A DNA stretch of 7,555 nucleotides. Source: Spirochaeta sp. Lineage in GTDB: Bacteria; Spirochaetota; Spirochaetia; DSM-2461. The stretch is from contig DAOVYP010000097.1 in the NCBI GenBank assembly GCA_030635565.1, forward strand, positions 1 to 7,555, in the 5' to 3' direction. This document shows, piece by piece, positions 6,491-7,555 of this stretch (the first letter of the stretch is position 1; each line of letters begins with the position of its first letter). A program made the position numbers and the translations under genes. Under the pieces are notes generated by a model. The model was not told the origin of the DNA, ran no database searches, and saw nothing but the letters and a program-made list of their open reading frames with translations.

Positions 6491-7345
6491 ATGACGGAAG
6501 GAAAGGTCACTTACAGAGCTAAAAAAGAAACGGTGTGTCCGGTATGCGATAATAACTTCAGACGTGAGGAACTTCTCACGGGAGGCGGGAGGATGAACGC
6601 CGGTGATCTGACCGATGAACTTCACCGGGTTTATCTCACCACCCAGAAATACGGTGATGTATATCCTCTGATATATCCGGTTTCCGTTTGTCCCCAATGC
6701 TGGTATGCCGCCTATCCCAGGCATTTCGAAATCATGGGAGCCGAAGTGCATTCCCGGATCGAAGAGACCATCGGAGAACGCAAAAATATACTGAAACCAT
6801 TTTTCCCGAACCTGGATTTCGATGGAGACAGAGGGCTCGAAGAAGGCATATCTTCCTATGTACTGGCTGCGTTATGCTACGAATACCGCGATCCCGGCAC
6901 GACTCCGACATTCCTGCGGGGCCTGTCTTTTCTTCGGGCCGGATGGCTCGCAAGAGATCTTCATAACCTCATGCCGGCGGATAATTACGATTACATGTCC
7001 AAAATTTACCTGCGCAAGGCCTCCTTTTTTTATGGTGAAGTGCTGGAGTGCGAACGTAAAGGAAGTGAAAGCATCGAAAATGTTCCGCATCACGGACCGG
7101 ATCTGGATAATAATTTCGGTTTTGATGGTGTACTCTATCTCCTCGGCGTCCTGCTGCTTAAATACGGACAGCGTGATGATTCGCCCCGCCGGGTTACCGC
7201 ACTGAAAGCGGCCCGCTCTGCGGTTTCCCGCATCGTCGGTATGGGGCAAACCTCGAAATCCAAGCCTTCGGCTCTTCTTGATCTCGGACGGGAACTGCAC
7301 AAGACAATCAAGAAGGAGCTGGAGGAAATCTCCGGTGAGGCGTAA
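6491..7345 (+). CDS. DUF2225 family protein, putative zinc-binding
   Basis: A 284-residue protein that I assign to DUF2225 from its cysteine layout and its position next to truA; the function is unknown. Two Cys pairs, CPVC at 16-19 and CPQCWYAA at 67-74, probably form one zinc site, with the conserved region between them (DLTDELHRVYLTTQKYGDVYPLIYPVSV) supplying the fold. From about 110 onward the protein is largely helical (YVLAALCYEY, GLSFLRAGWLARDL, YLRKASFFYGEVLE), resembling a TPR-like helical repeat. There is no signal peptide or membrane helix, so it is likely cytoplasmic. It starts 5 bases after acpS; GGAGG at 6476-6480 lies 10 bases from the ATG. It overlaps truA by 11 bases. Retention beside truA suggests an RNA- or envelope-related role, but this is a guess. 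Confidence 0.88.
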   Translation: MTEGKVTYRAKKETVCPVCDNNFRREELLTGGGRMNAGDLTDELHRVYLTTQKYGDVYPLIYPVSVCPQCWYAAYPRHFEIMGAEVHSRIEETIGERKNILKPFFPNLDFDGDRGLEEGISSYVLAALCYEYRDPGTTPTFLRGLSFLRAGWLARDLHNLMPADNYDYMSKIYLRKASFFYGEVLECERKGSESIENVPHHGPDLDNNFGFDGVLYLLGVLLLKYGQRDDSPRRVTALKAARSAVSRIVGMGQTSKSKPSALLDLGRELHKTIKKELEEISGEA

Positions 7346-7555
7346 CATCAAGCTTGTCGTTTCCTATGACGGGACCGATTTCGCAGGATGGCAGATACAG
7401 AGTAAAGACCGAAGCGTACAGGGCGTTATTGAGACTGCCCTGGCCGATCTCCACGGCATGCCCGTTTCCCTCACAGGAGCGGGGCGAACGGATTCCGGTG
7501 TTCATGCCACCGGACAGGTCTGTAATTTCTACACTGAAAAAACCATTATCCCTGA
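7335..7555 (+). CDS. truA: tRNA pseudouridine synthase A, 5' part
   Basis: The first 73 codons of TruA, running off the right edge. The family isomerises uridines 38-40 of the tRNA anticodon arm to pseudouridine. Visible motifs: the N-terminal strand IKLVVSYDGTDFAGWQ (5-20), SVQGVIETAL (27-36) and the catalytic loop GAGRTDSGVHA (48-58) with the nucleophile Asp53. The start is GTG at 7335-7337, with GGAGG at 7321-7325 and a 9-base spacer, inside the last codons of the DUF2225 gene (11-base overlap). No in-frame ATG lies near enough to give the conserved N-terminus. It appears intact as far as seen; the C-terminal two thirds are outside the window. Confidence 0.95.
   Translation, partial: MRRNIKLVVSYDGTDFAGWQIQSKDRSVQGVIETALADLHGMPVSLTGAGRTDSGVHATGQVCNFYTEKTIIP

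Noticed and set aside
1..7555. Mobile element, CRISPR array or defence system
   Set aside because: No transposase, integrase, direct-repeat array, tRNA or nuclease-like protein is seen; the right half is conserved housekeeping content.

Overview
The window looks like chromosomal DNA from a spirochaete (Spirochaetota). The main argument is gene order: diadenylate cyclase, YbbR-domain protein, holo-ACP synthase, a DUF2225 protein and truA. As I recall it, the same order occurs in Borrelia burgdorferi around BB0008-BB0012, with folP placed upstream here. This is inferred from order and motifs; no search was run. Coding DNA is moderately GC-rich, and the 1160-1320 intergenic stretch is strikingly AT-rich.

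Layout. The left 3.2 kb reads on the minus strand. Going leftward it holds a long-chain acyl-CoA ligase (3207-1315), a 210-base AT-rich spacer with three consecutive inverted repeats, a small STAS-domain anti-sigma-factor-antagonist-like protein (1104-751), and an unrecognised protein that starts at a TTG codon inside the end of the STAS gene and runs off the left edge. A 269-base divergent intergenic region (3208-3476) follows. The right 4.1 kb is a tightly packed plus-strand operon: folP, cdaA, cdaR, acpS, a DUF2225 gene and the 5' part of truA. Its junctions are overlaps of 13, 4 and 4 bases, a 5-base gap, and an overlap of 11 bases. Most starts have a good Shine-Dalgarno sequence inside the preceding gene, which suggests translational coupling.

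How the genes work together. CdaA makes cyclic di-AMP at the membrane and CdaR is its membrane-anchored extracytoplasmic partner. FolP makes dihydropteroate for folate, AcpS activates acyl carrier protein for lipid synthesis, and TruA modifies tRNA. The operon therefore mixes second-messenger, cofactor, lipid and tRNA functions. The minus-strand acyl-CoA ligase activates fatty acids. The STAS gene and its overlapping partner are probably a small regulatory pair of unknown target.

I see no mobile element, CRISPR array, tRNA or rRNA. The least explained parts are the unknown gene coupled to the STAS gene, the triple-hairpin spacer, and the first gene of the operon (folP), which has no visible ribosome binding site and may be translated from a leaderless message.
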